Assembly (NCBI RefSeq): GCF_023701485.1 | Contig: NZ_JAMQBK010000036.1 | Span: forward strand, 1 to 64,000 | Direction: 5' to 3' | DNA: 64,000 nt | Source: Aporhodopirellula aestuarii | Lineage (GTDB): Bacteria; Planctomycetota; Planctomycetia; Pirellulales; Pirellulaceae | In this document: in pieces, positions 11,401 through 17,162 of the stretch | Layout of the letters: every line of letters starts with the position of its first letter | How positions within the stretch are numbered: position 1 is the first letter of the stretch | Made by a program: the position numbers and the translations under genes | Notes under the pieces: generated by a model | What the model was told of the DNA's origin: nothing | Database searches by the model: none | The model's input: the letters and a program-made list of their open reading frames with translations, nothing else

Positions 11401-13571
11401 ACCGCTGCCTGAGCGGCTAACAGCGCCGAAGCAATCGTCGTGTGGGAGGCAACGATGGTACCTCCGACGTCAACATTGGCTGCGAGCTTATCGACGTAGA
11501 ACGTGTTGGCTGCATCCGCGGTATCGAACCAGAACGAGTGCACGCCTCCGGGGATGCCGTCTCCGTCGCCATCAATCGCGGTACCATCAGCGTCGGTGAG
11601 TTGCTCTCCGGCAGTCGGTGTGGCGTTGAACGATAGTTGAACCTCGTACTTTCCGTCTGTGGTTCCACCAAATCCCGAATCAGCGATGGCCGGATCGTAG
11701 TCTTCATTGCCAGCACTGCTGACGCCAAAGAAGTATTCACCTGCTTCGAGTTCCATCTCGATAAACGAATCACTGCCGTAGTATCGGTCATTCTGCGCGA
11801 TGACTTGGGAGGTGCCGTCAGCGTTCTTTCGGAACAACCGCAGGACCGTATTGAGTAAACTCGGGTTCTCGCCATGTTCCGCCTGCGTCAGTCGCTCAGC
11901 AGTTGTTTCGATCTGCACCGTCCCAGCCGTGTTGAGTTGAAAACGATACAAATCGATATCGTTCGCATAGGCAGGGATCACCCGCTGAAAGTGAACGAGG
12001 TCACCGTCTCCAGGCTGAGTCGTCGAATTGCCGGGGTCGGACTGAACACCTTCCCCTTGAACCGTCGCTGTATCGTAAGAGTGAAAGACGTCTAACGCGT
12101 GCCCGATTTCATGAAACATGACGTCAGAGAAACCACCGCCGAAGATAGCGGGTGACGCGAACCCTTCGTCTTTGTCAAGAACGACGAGGTTACCACCGCC
12201 CAAACCAGCGATCCCGCCTGGCCCCGAGGTCGCACTTGAGGTCGAAGCCTGAAGGTCACCTTTGCCAATGACAAGTCCACCGGACTCCACCTCGATGAAT
12301 TCGACACCGAGCTGCTGAGCATAAATCTCCAGAATGCCTCGGGTGATTTCCTTTTCCGAGGGGGTGATGAAGTTCGTGTAAACGATCCCCGCGTCATTGG
12401 CAGGGAAATTGGCTTGGAATGAGTAGGGTCTTACCGAGACGTTCCCTGGGGTAACGGGATCGACGCCCACGTTTTCGTCAAAGTAGTGACTCTCTAGTTG
12501 AATCTGACGGTGTCCCGGTTCGTCCAAACCACCCGGCTGGGCAGGCAAAGCCACGGCGCCGGTTGGGGAAATTTCCGAAGCATGAACGATCGCGGTGTCG
12601 GAGCCGATTAGGCCAAAATTGCCCGCCACGCCTCCGCCGGCGTAGTCACCAAACCATGTCCCGATCTCGGCGGCACCAAAACCGGAACCCGTCGCCGCCA
12701 CAGCACCGGGCAGCGCCTGTGTCGAACCGACATCAAGCCGGTAGGTGGCAGTCGAGAAAGAGGTAGCGAAATTGAGTTGCACCCGGTTCTCGTCGGGGAA
12801 GTACTCAACCGTGTCAGGGTTCGTCGCTGCGGTCGGCGACCCCGCCGTGTCGACCAAGCGATAAAACTCTTTGGTCTCAGCGACCGACTCGAGGATCTCT
12901 TGATCGTCGAAGTACACATCGATTCGCTTATCCTGAACGACCAGATTCCCGCCGACACGCTCGATCGGTTGTGGGATGACCGCGATGACTTGCAAACCGC
13001 GGTCGAGGCGGAACGTGGTGATCGAATCCTGACCGCTGTTGAACGCATCGCCCGCAGTGTCTTGGAGAGGCGCGGCCCCGCTGCCGATGATTTCGATTCG
13101 GTAGAAGTCGTCGGGGAAAGCAACCGATGGATCCGTTGCGTTGTGGGCCGCCGTGCTGGCCGGACGCAGCATAATGCGATTGAGGTTCTCAGGATCGGTA
13201 TCGTCGGGGTCGACAAACCCGACGTAGCCGACCGAGACCTGCACGTCATCGCCGTTGCCAAATACCCCGTCGCCACCGGAACGGACCAGCCGAATGGTAT
13301 CGGTACTGATCGAATTCTCATCGATGCTCGCGTCGCCGTTAAACAGCAGGCTGAATTCCCGCGGCGGCGAATTCAGAACGGTGTTTTCGCTCAAGAGGGC
13401 CCCGGCGTCGGGACGAATGGCGAGCAGGTCGGCAGCGAGGAGTTCCCGCTTTTCTAAAGTTTCATGGTTGAGCCGACGTTTGAATCTGTTCTGGTTTGCA
13501 ACCGATCGCTTGGTTTTAGAGGCGTCCGTGCGGGAAAAATCGGGGCGAAGAGTGCCTGAACGACGTGACAT
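1..13571 (-). CDS. Giant secreted/surface multidomain protein with LEPR-XLL-like N-terminus and metzincin-like motif (C-terminus outside window)
   Basis: An uninterrupted frame of 4523 codons runs from the ATG at 13571 off the left edge; I translated it throughout and met no stop or frameshift. Residues 39-48 read LEKRELLAAD, the LEPR-XLL-type motif found near the N-terminus of many giant planctomycete exported proteins. Residues 487-497 are HEIGHALDVFH, which has the HExxHxxxxxH spacing of metzincin zinc proteases, with Asp where the family Gly usually sits. PPC-like beta domains follow at about 530-625, 1390-1500 and 1570-1700. Between and after them are stretches resembling right-handed beta-helices ('IVGNYLDGNTNNG', 'IINNTFVGDNSG'). 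A GEVED domain ends at 3582-3587 (GEVEDY). Five cadherin/VCBS-like repeats with V/TNDAP cores then occupy about 3710 to 4380. No Shine-Dalgarno sequence precedes the start. A role in adhesion or matrix proteolysis is inference. The divergent pseudopilin genes could be connected with its export, but that is unproven. Confidence 0.93.
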   Translation of the reverse strand, partial: MSRRSGTLRPDFSRTDASKTKRSVANQNRFKRRLNHETLEKRELLAADLLAIRPDAGALLSENTVLNSPPREFSLLFNGDASIDENSISTDTIRLVRSGGDGVFGNGDDVQVSVGYVGFVDPDDTDPENLNRIMLRPASTAAHNATDPSVAFPDDFYRIEIIGSGAAPLQDTAGDAFNSGQDSITTFRLDRGLQVIAVIPQPIERVGGNLVVQDKRIDVYFDDQEILESVAETKEFYRLVDTAGSPTAATNPDTVEYFPDENRVQLNFATSFSTATYRLDVGSTQALPGAVAATGSGFGAAEIGTWFGDYAGGGVAGNFGLIGSDTAIVHASEISPTGAVALPAQPGGLDEPGHRQIQLESHYFDENVGVDPVTPGNVSVRPYSFQANFPANDAGIVYTNFITPSEKEITRGILEIYAQQLGVEFIEVESGGLVIGKGDLQASTSSATSGPGGIAGLGGGNLVVLDKDEGFASPAIFGGGFSDVMFHEIGHALDVFHSYDTATVQGEGVQSDPGNSTTQPGDGDLVHFQRVIPAYANDIDLYRFQLNTAGTVQIETTAERLTQAEHGENPSLLNTVLRLFRKNADGTSQVIAQNDRYYGSDSFIEMELEAGEYFFGVSSAGNEDYDPAIADSGFGGTTDGKYEVQLSFNATPTAGEQLTDADGTAIDGDGDGIPGGVHSFWFDTADAANTFYVDKLAANVDVGGTIVASHTTIASALLAAQAAVGRSVVRVVGSLETNSASALAATTPYLIGYKPNGSPLADGATLNVPADTTVRIEAGALLKMRAANIDVGTSSIGIGRSGGAIQVLGTPELPVYLRSYHDDSVGGNSDGIGPGARGGDFGGIVMREDSDLEDIGVFLNTINHADIRHGGGKGNPTDTQVFSPIDIIDARPTISFNTITDAAKAAVAATPDSFDDAGGRIGPDIVGNYLDGNTNNGLFVGIPTALGSSVQRMTVSGRFDDTDITHILTESLIIVGNPGGPIITGGILQARASGRLIIDPGTVIKLSEARIEAERGAATLIAEGTQDSPIIFTSLNDSRYGGSGVFDTNSGVGTAAPGDWGGLFFSEATTGSIDYAVIAYGGGVVPTDASAGGGSDSFNAIEIHQANVRLANSLITDNASGDASTNRFGRGLNEEAAIYVRGAQPILIGNQIVNNVGPAININANALKFGSQVDPGRSIGAADRYSQFDDNRGPLVRLNETDNNTINGMKVRGQELTTESIWDDSDIVHVLSGEIIVGNHHTYSGLRLQSSVSESLVVKVDGNNSGFTATGTPLDIIDRIGGTVQVIGLPGYPVVITHLADDTVGAGFTPEGRVNFDTDNDPDGVEGGDQWRGFLFDEWSNDRNVAIIREAESPLSGSVEANSTPITKAQPLGVLAPDMKSGDENRRLGFEVHGYISPNNSKDVDAYSFLGTAGTQVWIDIDRTDPSLDLVMELVLDDGTAAGQVIQTLDDPIPAGVTHTLTQEPLLGGDFYSLSNNDPGMSRTLPSTGKYYVRVKSAGAQVTKGEYQLQIRLQQVDEFPGSTVRYADIRYASTAFDVRGLPRHSPLIGDAAEVGDAGNSVTVASAQELINLLESDTATLSIAGSLSSATDVDVFRFDVKHPGTQVIPGVTTDVGTIAVVFDLDYADKKRGDTSIAVFDENNTLIFIGRESNIEDDQPEVGGDGQSLDDLYRGSLGTDDPSIGPVHLTAGKSYYVAVMSNQITPTVVASQFALDGLDGTGNAGILTRLEPINSVQRVVEDHIGFTGYTSGTTPIVPTTAGPLLDIGTSAALDEHVTAFKLEDVALFWATDIAVPAAGDNLYIVNPATGGPVVRDLTPNAANLVGDGNDIQDIVIRGDGVFYGYRRFTTSPEENDKVGALVELDPSDGSIISTQFDNIPGTEGFSNISDVPDTHTGTGDHRPERADEVVNSNNPDAVTFRRVGDSGGAAPVPNYETYYAVRQGTNSSRLYRGDANGDAAPGAPAGLVGRTGIVGDLQPSGVTFASDFFNVSNNADPRVTTRILLRSNIPGEAGNITVNFTEGSAGQNTIASYNNGTGEVTVRLARGGNPLAVTATAQDIVDAINNSGTVSPRMIALIYDDGSGGDGAGNTVALNHPVATTLSGGNGDADEVLQGYVTGLSMSNFDGSGNLYGVTSAGEFLSISRTSGQATVLRVVEGVSFTGLALGPQNVDGGAYKNTLYASTADSQIYAFDNTGSFVNVFDSGDASQLVSITTPGTPTDGAFTLTFDDGLLNSNSRQTTVPIAADAPTEDSLNEQQTIQTNATTGTFTLSVERARHAVSSLQADVAAATAGDADTIVIQGVPTLDGISDFPAATPFVIQVDNEQMLVTGRSVNTFSVTRGHNGTSADAHADTATVSEVITTTVALPFDDLPTTNVIHVDDVTPLPTGTPFEIRIGDEDMRVTDVVANVLTVDRGINGTAIAAAGVGASVVVIQTTDPLPAGATANQIRTELANLSYVGGLTNVAANGSLDTGVTVEFMNEVGSLDIAQLTVDSSALNAPAMVTTDVDGVLSVRDALVALPSIGTGDVRLSGGLDTNGVTIHFTGAYAGTDPDDLVVDNSLMLNGTMAGAASVGTANDGLADDSSVQITGDVVSSQGADSSPVGLAFSPLDFNLWHPTTLRSGNAGHGINSTSDGSRDPTQVAVTITDGITGGRTSSEGVGGASFYFGLEQWVQNPNATSSSYITPADVTNNAQYGLNGLQHQDLSSNTAIRNTYDLAGGAAGSLVTNSFSLTGSQYYDRPTLYFNYLLETEAADGRNVAQVTAENYFRDSARVYASADGGVTWQLLATNNSALSDPDSTAATTQAELPSFLSHVADAGRNSTAPQPESKQIVQELFDENPAELQWHQARIDLSPFAGAADIKLRFEFSTSGTSIETGLPGDEFGDNGDVDDSVGGFDNNHLGLFIDDIIVGYAERGEMVTNAPGTPTNAFVNLENIVGGRANVNRDSASLTNQLSGKYQLEIRRTGEFAAGTDGTIEISQVYDTNLRHILESTAEASGLDADRNRDRAQGILILESNILSDSRVLGINVQPGTVAGDADPTDNPDAADAGEGVSYPGPTQNFADIDSSRLVPGIVIQNNIIAGSSGINYSGESNTNPQRPVPIGRIINNTFVGDNSGIGVNINNNASPTLLNNVFANLTTGIVNGGVGTIIDNNFFQNAGGPRGTDPRSDNNPLFEDAANGNYYPAVGAGTINNSQNVLNDRGTYAAFKSILGIPESPFFAPTLDALGQLRVSGGVGGDGAGPNTDIDIGALDFSDSTQPYAVLLDPVDNDIDNEDKDPTETFVHLDETIVGAFSILLSDGENPDSPFEGTGVNPATVNENTVTIRQNNRVLTAEKDFLLAFNPSTGELRLTPLSTLWTLNSVYEISLDNSQIEDLAGNPLRSNRTDGTTMFTIILPEIEIDFGDASNSGLADTYGTLLINDGARHAMINDGSLHLGTIVDGEADAPAAGVTDEATDSADEDGVGIGDFNDGTTRKVFMQAGSQAATTDNSDVLGFLNPLDPTGAQVVVTASADGLLDAWIDFNNNKVFDANEQIFTNQPVVAGPNTLTVFTPTTAVAGTTWARFRISPEGNLSPTGLAVGGEVEDYQIDVLPVALPIPNDDNDTTPLYEVAEDGNLDTAVAALPSVKDNDTIDPNNFTPTTALVVDMPSNAASFTFDQATGHFIYIPLADFAGYDTFTYRLASQQTAIDTAPAYPTGVSGIATVTINVTPVNDEPVLQGDQQVLNAIEEVSRTFTKNQLLVGEDGILDVKGDIDPMYPAAGASAPWDESAQEDVDEIEITSIEVVPGTLITTSGTYSTPRGEISVVFTAGFLTSLTYTGNQDLNVDNDVLGGTAPFQDTFLFTIQDNGKVINPLDIADGSDDVEVSGTPLSRKVTALINVRPTNDAPVAADDVISENNSDWNDFFAGLSPAQTAPVPTEDVLLTIPSDYLLLNDVESRAGANDELDNTNDAGLSVTAVDATSALGATLSINGDGNVVYDPTTSPHKYGIDTFVYTITDQGVDQALDGTPTAAPLTHQATVTVLLKPVNDAPLAIDRDFELDEYEEFANSTGAANAIPDPTDDGKGVLTITSAMLLRDGQSDSALEASFSQRGDTLSGEGLFNEHETSVRVFGIGLPGNPTPSFDAATLDYSSGDVFRILSTANGTMRLRFSNASGTGEFTEIIYVPNKDYNDQTPFDMQDEFTYFVEDFGEVTVHGAGSVGEPGTTSGHGTERSGPATVSLTIRAVNDAPEFPQFHTVTFAEDVNADNAPVYYDIYGGGVIASNDPGVHGLPEAIFVSRSTALDERGDGAGHAATQNLTFTYSALATSAPAGMFASDPVLDEYGVLTLMPNPDVFGWAVFEITATDNGQSYIAGAMQDDFRSVTRTLTVNITPVNDAPVTFDRSLEVTEVEEFAAGTGDPTLNVAVLPLTPADFLGDPAKTTDLAEASDFTDDIDYDNSTGGVEYDEEEQSLRVVEFTVVDASGASVTVDKDNNNDVEIMLATGVIKFSFDAMGAFTGGEYRPSVDYNEQAPFDPTEVFSYI

Positions 13572-14141
13572 GATCAACTCAAAACGGGAGGATAAGTGAA
13601 CGCAATATCACCGTCTTTTGGCTGTCATCGATGAAAAACTCTGCAAAAGACGACGCATTTGTATAGCGTTGGACGTTACTTTCGGGGGGGTGGGTGCCAT
13701 AAGAAAGCTTATAGAGCGAATATTCCCTCCAAAGCGCATAAGGATAATTGGCGAAAAATCCCTTCGTGCCCGACATCTTGAGAAAATCCACTGAAAACTT
13801 TGTTGAGTTGCGTAATCTCCCACCCAAGCTTCACAATGGGGTAAATGCGAAGGAAAGGGGTTGTGCTTAGAGGAGGGGGCGGTTTTAACCCTCGGGAAGG
13901 CCTGGGGGACTCGATCGCAGTGGCAAACGAAATAGAATCTTGCCACCCCCGATCGACGGGCCTGTCTGATTTTGCCGCTGACTGTCATCTTGCTCGATGC
14001 GGTCGGAACTTACTTGCGATTCCGGTGTTCCATTGCACAATAGGGAGCGTGTTGCGAACGCCACCTTTTTCGTGTTTGCCGCCCCCCTCCGTTTGCTACC
14101 TTCCTCAAACTATTCCTCCCCACCCAACTCCTTCACGAACT
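13572..14141. other. Divergent intergenic region between giant surface protein gene and gspG
   Basis: About 570 bases separate the start codons of two divergent transcription units, so promoters for both should lie here. Small overlapping frames exist on both strands but resemble no family and have no supporting start signals. I saw no convincing sigma-70 or sigma-54 promoter, operator or terminator, and no RNA gene. Confidence 0.5.
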
Positions 14142-14609
14142 ATGTCTCGCCGCCAAACAATCAATCTTTCTGCTCGTCGTCGCTTGTCTGGTTCCCCCGG
14201 GGCCTCGCGGAGGTCGGTCCGTCGCAGTGGTTTTACCCTGCTCGAACTTTTGCTCGTGCTTGCGATTTTGGTCGTGATCGGCGGGATCGTCGGAACTAAC
14301 ATTCTCGGTGCGAAGTCGGATGCGGATATCAACGCGACCCAGGCACAGCTCAATTCGCTCAAGAGCAATGTCGTTTACTACAAATTGAAAACCAACTCGC
14401 TGCCTGAAGCCCTCGAGCAACTCCGCGACGGACCGAGCGACGCGGCCAAGAAGGCTCAGTGGGTCGACTCGATCATCGAAAGTGTGCCCGTCGACGCGTG
14501 GGGCAACGAATTCGATTTCAGCACGAAGGGCAACCAGTTTGAAATCCGCAGCGCCGGTCTCGACGGCCAGATGAATACCGAAGACGACATCGTCGTTGAA
14601 GGACGATAG
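14142..14609 (+). CDS. gspG: Type II secretion major pseudopilin GspG-like
   Basis: 155 residues. A basic leader of about 28 residues ends in the prepilin peptidase site G^FTLLE, with the conserved Glu at +5, followed by a hydrophobic helix (LLLVLAILVVIGGIVG). The C-terminal part has 'PVDAWGNEFDF' and 'SAGLDGQMNTEDDI', which match the conserved W-G and calcium-loop regions of GspG. The major pseudopilin polymerises into the short periplasmic pseudopilus that pushes substrates through the outer-membrane secretin. The ATG at 14142 was chosen because it gives a normal leader length; an upstream in-frame extension to 13845 is unlike any pilin. It is the first of four consecutive pseudopilin genes on this strand. 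Confidence 0.9.
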   Translation: MSRRQTINLSARRRLSGSPGASRRSVRRSGFTLLELLLVLAILVVIGGIVGTNILGAKSDADINATQAQLNSLKSNVVYYKLKTNSLPEALEQLRDGPSDAAKKAQWVDSIIESVPVDAWGNEFDFSTKGNQFEIRSAGLDGQMNTEDDIVVEGR

Positions 14610-14633
14610 GCGTCGCGTGACGGGTAAATCCAA

Positions 14634-15332
14634 ATGACATCTGGACATTCGCGAGGTGGGCGGAGACCTGCACCCGGGTTCACTCTGCTCGAATTGCTCC
14701 TGGCGATGTCCATCTTTGCGGCGGCCGCGGCGTTGGTGATTCCGATCGCCGCGGGCCTTCTCGGCGATCGTGAGTTGGTGCGTGCGGGCGATCAACTCCG
14801 TGGTGAGCTGACCCGATTGCGGGTTCACGCGATACGCGAAGGGCGGGTGATGATGCTGCAATCCAATTCTGATTCGGGCGAGTTACACGTCGTGCCGATG
14901 TATTCGGCGGGCGACGCCAACATGAGTACCGACTCGACGGGCACGATGTCGTCTTTGTTGAGTGGTGCCGATCAAGTGATGGGTACGGTCGCGCCGACGG
15001 GTGACCTTACCGAAGAGGGCTGGACGATCGAATTACCCGAGGGCGTTGTCGTTCGCGGCGTGGTGACCTCGCCGGTTGGCGGGGCATCGGCGATCGAAGC
15101 TGCCGATCTGAATTCGACCGCCATGGCGTCCCCCAGTGCAACGGGTGGTAATACTGTGGGCGGGACAATGTCACCCGTCTATTTCTACCCGACCGGACAG
15201 ACCAGTAACGCGATCATCACGTTGGGAAACCAGGACGATGGGATCGGTGACGACGCCGGATCGCTGGCCAACGCGGTCCGCGTGCAAATCCGTGGGCTGA
15301 CCGGTGACGTGACGTTGAGGGCGAACCCATGA
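14634..15332 (+). CDS. Minor pseudopilin, GspH/FimT-like
   Basis: 232 residues, beginning 24 bases after gspG. The leader MTSGHSRGGRRPAP precedes G^FTLLELLLAMSIF, a canonical type IV prepilin cleavage site with Glu at +5. The mature part begins 'AAAALVIPIAAGLLGDRELVRAGDQLRGELTRLRVHAIREGR', the layout of GspH/FimT minor pseudopilins, where an N-terminal helix is followed by 'L..LR..AI..G..V'. The later part is rich in Ser, Thr and Gly and not recognisable. It is probably a minor tip subunit of the pseudopilus. Its stop overlaps the start of the next gene by four bases (ATGA), which suggests translational coupling. Assignment to GspH rests on order and the N-terminal third only. Confidence 0.8.
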   Translation: MTSGHSRGGRRPAPGFTLLELLLAMSIFAAAAALVIPIAAGLLGDRELVRAGDQLRGELTRLRVHAIREGRVMMLQSNSDSGELHVVPMYSAGDANMSTDSTGTMSSLLSGADQVMGTVAPTGDLTEEGWTIELPEGVVVRGVVTSPVGGASAIEAADLNSTAMASPSATGGNTVGGTMSPVYFYPTGQTSNAIITLGNQDDGIGDDAGSLANAVRVQIRGLTGDVTLRANP

Positions 15333-15853
15333 AGTGTCCGCTAGCTCCGCTCCGATCTCGCCGCCATGCCGATCGCCATCGTCTGCATTGCAATCCTCGT
15401 AGCCCGCGTCGCCGCGGTTTTTCGCTGTTGGAAATGCTCTTGGCCCTCGCTCTGCTCGGCGGTTCGCTCGGAATTTTGGCCCAAGTAGCGATGACCGGGA
15501 CCGATGCGGCTCGCGAGGCGGAGCATTTGGCGCAGGCAAGATTGATCGCACAGAGTCGACTCGCGGAGTTGTTGGCGAGTAGCCAGACGCAGAGTCCGAC
15601 AGCAGTCCCGCCGACACCTACCGAACCGATGGATTCGGCGTCGACCACGCCGTTTGAATACCAAGTTGACGTGGCCGCCGCGCCGATGGACGGAATGCTC
15701 GCACTGCGAATCACGGTCCGGGCGATAGACGAAAACGGGGGGCCGGCGTTGGCTACTTATTCGCTCACCCGATGGATGATTGACCCGATGCTCGGGCTTG
15801 CCGAGTTGGCGGCCGAGGAAGCCGCCGCGGCGGAAGAAGCTGCCGCCGAATAG
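15329..15853 (+). CDS. Minor pseudopilin, GspI-like
   Basis: 174 residues with an unusually long basic leader of about 30 residues, then R-G^FSLLEMLLALALLGGSLGILAQVA, a prepilin cleavage site plus hydrophobic helix. The following 'AREAEHLAQARLIAQSRLAELLAS' resembles GspI, in which short minor pseudopilins carry a conserved 'A..LA..K..AE' helix after the transmembrane segment. The C-terminus is an Ala/Glu-rich tail (AAEEAAAAEEAAAE) that may be disordered. The start codon overlaps the upstream stop (ATGA). The likely role is a minor subunit of the pseudopilus tip complex with GspJ. The family call is by position and N-terminal pattern, so a PilV-type annotation is also possible. Confidence 0.75.
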   Translation: MKCPLAPLRSRRHADRHRLHCNPRSPRRRGFSLLEMLLALALLGGSLGILAQVAMTGTDAAREAEHLAQARLIAQSRLAELLASSQTQSPTAVPPTPTEPMDSASTTPFEYQVDVAAAPMDGMLALRITVRAIDENGGPALATYSLTRWMIDPMLGLAELAAEEAAAAEEAAAE

Positions 15854-15988
15854 CGTTTCGTTTGTCCCGCCACACGGCAACGAAACTCGGTCGCTCATGA
15901 CACTCAGAACGAGACACTCGCACCCACATCAACGGCGAATTGATCTTCGCCAACCGCTAGTATTCCACTGCCGCTAGTATCCCAAACG

Positions 15989-17005
15989 ATGCCACACAAC
16001 CACTCACGCCCGCGTTCGTCTTTCGGCTTCACTCTTCTTGAGATGTTGTTGACGCTATCGCTGTGCGTGGTGTTGATGATCTTGGTCAGCGAAGCGATGA
16101 CGTTTTATGTCCGCGAGATGGCGACTGCGGAAACCATGTTTCGGCAATCGCAAGTCGCTTCCGCGGTGTTACAGATGATCGAAGACGATCTCCGCATGAC
16201 TTTGACGACCAAACCGGTCGACACGACGCCGTTGGCGGATGTGTTGGCCTCGGCCTCGGCGCCTCTGGCCGATTTGGGTCTCACCAGTAGCTTCGGGGGC
16301 GAGGAGTCCGGCGATGACGATTTACCGGAAGACCCCGAAGCGTCGGGTAGCACGGACCTCGCCAGCGATACTTCCGAAGAAGAAGCGGTGGGTACGGAGA
16401 TGCTCGACGTCAGTCTTGGCGGCACGGTGTTGCAGTCGCCCGGGTTGATCGGCAATTCGTTGCAATTGCAAGTCGACGTCAGTCGGTTGCCTCGGTTGGA
16501 ACAGTCGGTGATCGATCCCACGCTCGCGGTGTCGGGTGGGAATTTGTTGGACCGTCCCAGCGATATCAAGACGATCAGTTATTTCGTGCAGGCGGAGGGC
16601 TCGGGGACGAGCCTTGACGCGTTGGAAGAGTTGGCTGCGGCGAGTGGTATTCCGGCCAGTGGCGCGAGTGGCGGCGGCCTCGTTCGCCGGGAGCTCGATC
16701 GTGCGATCAACACGTACGCTTCCACGACCGGCGGCGTTTCTCGGTTGAACTCGGTCGGTGAATTGATCAGCCCCGAGGTCACGGCGATCGAGTTTGAGTA
16801 TTACGACGGCATTAATTGGCTGACGTATTACAGCAGCGATGAGATGGGATACCTGCCCCTGGCGGTTCGCGTGACGTTGCAAATCGGCGGCGACGAGTTG
16901 GATCCTGAGGCGATGCGGACGTTCACCCACGTCATCTTTCTGCCGATGAGCCATCCCGAAGATGCGGACACTGAGGAAGACGAGCTGTCGGCGACGACTT
17001 TTTAA
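15989..17005 (+). CDS. Minor pseudopilin, GspJ-like
   Basis: 338 residues, longer than usual for GspJ (about 200). The N-terminus MPHNHSRPRSSF-G^FTLLEMLLTLSLCVVLMILVSEAM is a prepilin signal with Glu at +5. 'VASAVLQMIEDDLRMTLTT' follows, the helix where GspJ proteins carry 'L...l..L..Dl'. A large acidic insertion (about residues 100-130, EESGDDDLPEDPEASG) explains the extra length. The distal part 'TAIEFEYYDGINWLTYYSSDEMGYLPLAVRVTLQI' fits GspJ, whose C-terminal domain has 'v..l.f.Y.dg..W...W' and 'LP.aV.v.l'. It is separated from the gspI-like gene by 135 bases. No gspK, secretin or ATPase gene follows in the window, so the rest of the machine must be encoded elsewhere. Confidence 0.8.
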   Translation: MPHNHSRPRSSFGFTLLEMLLTLSLCVVLMILVSEAMTFYVREMATAETMFRQSQVASAVLQMIEDDLRMTLTTKPVDTTPLADVLASASAPLADLGLTSSFGGEESGDDDLPEDPEASGSTDLASDTSEEEAVGTEMLDVSLGGTVLQSPGLIGNSLQLQVDVSRLPRLEQSVIDPTLAVSGGNLLDRPSDIKTISYFVQAEGSGTSLDALEELAAASGIPASGASGGGLVRRELDRAINTYASTTGGVSRLNSVGELISPEVTAIEFEYYDGINWLTYYSSDEMGYLPLAVRVTLQIGGDELDPEAMRTFTHVIFLPMSHPEDADTEEDELSATTF

Positions 17006-17162
17006 TCGCGGGTGACCAGGGTGCTATGCTGAAAGCAAACGCTGGGACTTCTCATCTCGGCGGTATCAGTCCATCATAGGGAAGCATCCGCGGGAGACGT
17101 GTCGTTTTCGACTCTCCGGCGGCACTCCCCAAGCAATCCCCGTGTCACATCCCCATTTTGCC

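Noticed and set aside
13608-13988. Minus-strand frame of 126 codons upstream of the giant gene.
   Set aside because: Overlapping frames in an intergenic region, with odd composition and no start signal; not protein-like.
17006-17141. Possible FMN riboswitch before ribBA.
   Set aside because: The conserved RFN sequence blocks are absent; only weak unrelated hairpins are seen.
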